Shown piece by piece: positions 7,004-7,043 of a stretch of 7,043 nt of DNA. The notes below the pieces were generated by a model. That model was not told the DNA's origin. It was given only the letters and a program-made list of their open reading frames with translations, and did no database searches. Each line of letters starts with the position of its first letter. Position 1 is the stretch's first letter. Origin of the DNA: Tidjanibacter sp. (GTDB lineage: Bacteria > Bacteroidota > Bacteroidia > Bacteroidales > Rikenellaceae); the NCBI GenBank assembly GCA_017547065.1, contig JAFYRC010000124.1, positions 1 through 7,043 of the forward strand, read 5' to 3'. A program made the translations under genes and the position numbers.

Positions 7004-7043
7004 ATTTGCCAACAAAACAGTTTTTCTTTTTTTACAAAAAATC
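7004..7043 (-). other. AT-rich leader upstream of the HTCS gene
   Basis: These 40 bases, on the minus strand, are mostly A and T tracts followed by TGTTTTGTTGGCAAAT before the ATG. They are suitable as an unstructured leader. No TAnnTTTG box at a proper distance from a TTTG is present, so the promoter, if any, lies outside the window. Confidence 0.4.

Noticed and set aside
7004..7043. Possible promoter for the HTCS gene
   Set aside because: CTGTTTTG resembles the end of a -7 box but lacks the TA, and the nearest upstream TTTG is only 14 bases away instead of 19-21. The window ends before a proper promoter could be judged.

Overview
The window looks like a chromosomal piece from a member of the Bacteroidota, most likely order Bacteroidales. 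Three things point there. The longest gene is a one-protein hybrid two-component system (periplasmic propellers, kinase, receiver and AraC domain), an architecture largely confined to this phylum. The only clear promoter has the Bacteroidota-type -33 TTTG and -7 TAnnTTTG boxes. Gene starts are preceded by A-rich or purine-rich stretches rather than strong Shine-Dalgarno sites. Base composition is near balanced, so an Alistipes-like or similar mid-GC lineage is more comfortable than a low-GC Bacteroides, but the genus cannot be fixed from this sequence.

All genes lie on the minus strand, so they are transcribed from right to left. From the right: 7004-7043 is a short AT-rich leader. Positions 7003-3035 encode a 1322-residue hybrid two-component regulator (HTCS) with all catalytic residues intact. 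Positions 3034-2846 are the only intergenic region. It holds a 17-bp perfect palindrome, a strong hairpin/T-run terminator for the HTCS gene, and then a promoter with a 7-5-7 inverted repeat lying across its -33 box. That promoter drives lipA (2845-1919), lipB (1913-1206) and recJ (from 1230, running off the left edge). The three genes are packed as an operon: 5 bases between lipA and lipB, and a 25-base overlap between lipB and recJ.

LipB moves octanoyl groups from acyl carrier protein to lipoyl-dependent enzymes, and LipA, a radical SAM enzyme, inserts the two sulfurs, so together they form the complete de novo lipoate pathway. RecJ is a single-strand 5'-3' exonuclease of DNA repair and probably shares the transcript without sharing the function. 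The HTCS is a separate transcription unit. Such regulators usually control a neighbouring polysaccharide utilisation locus; none is visible here, so any target genes would lie beyond the right edge.

I see no mobile element, CRISPR array, tRNA or rRNA, and no sign of an undescribed multi-gene system. The most useful leads are the palindromes in the intergenic region and the unknown ligand of the HTCS.
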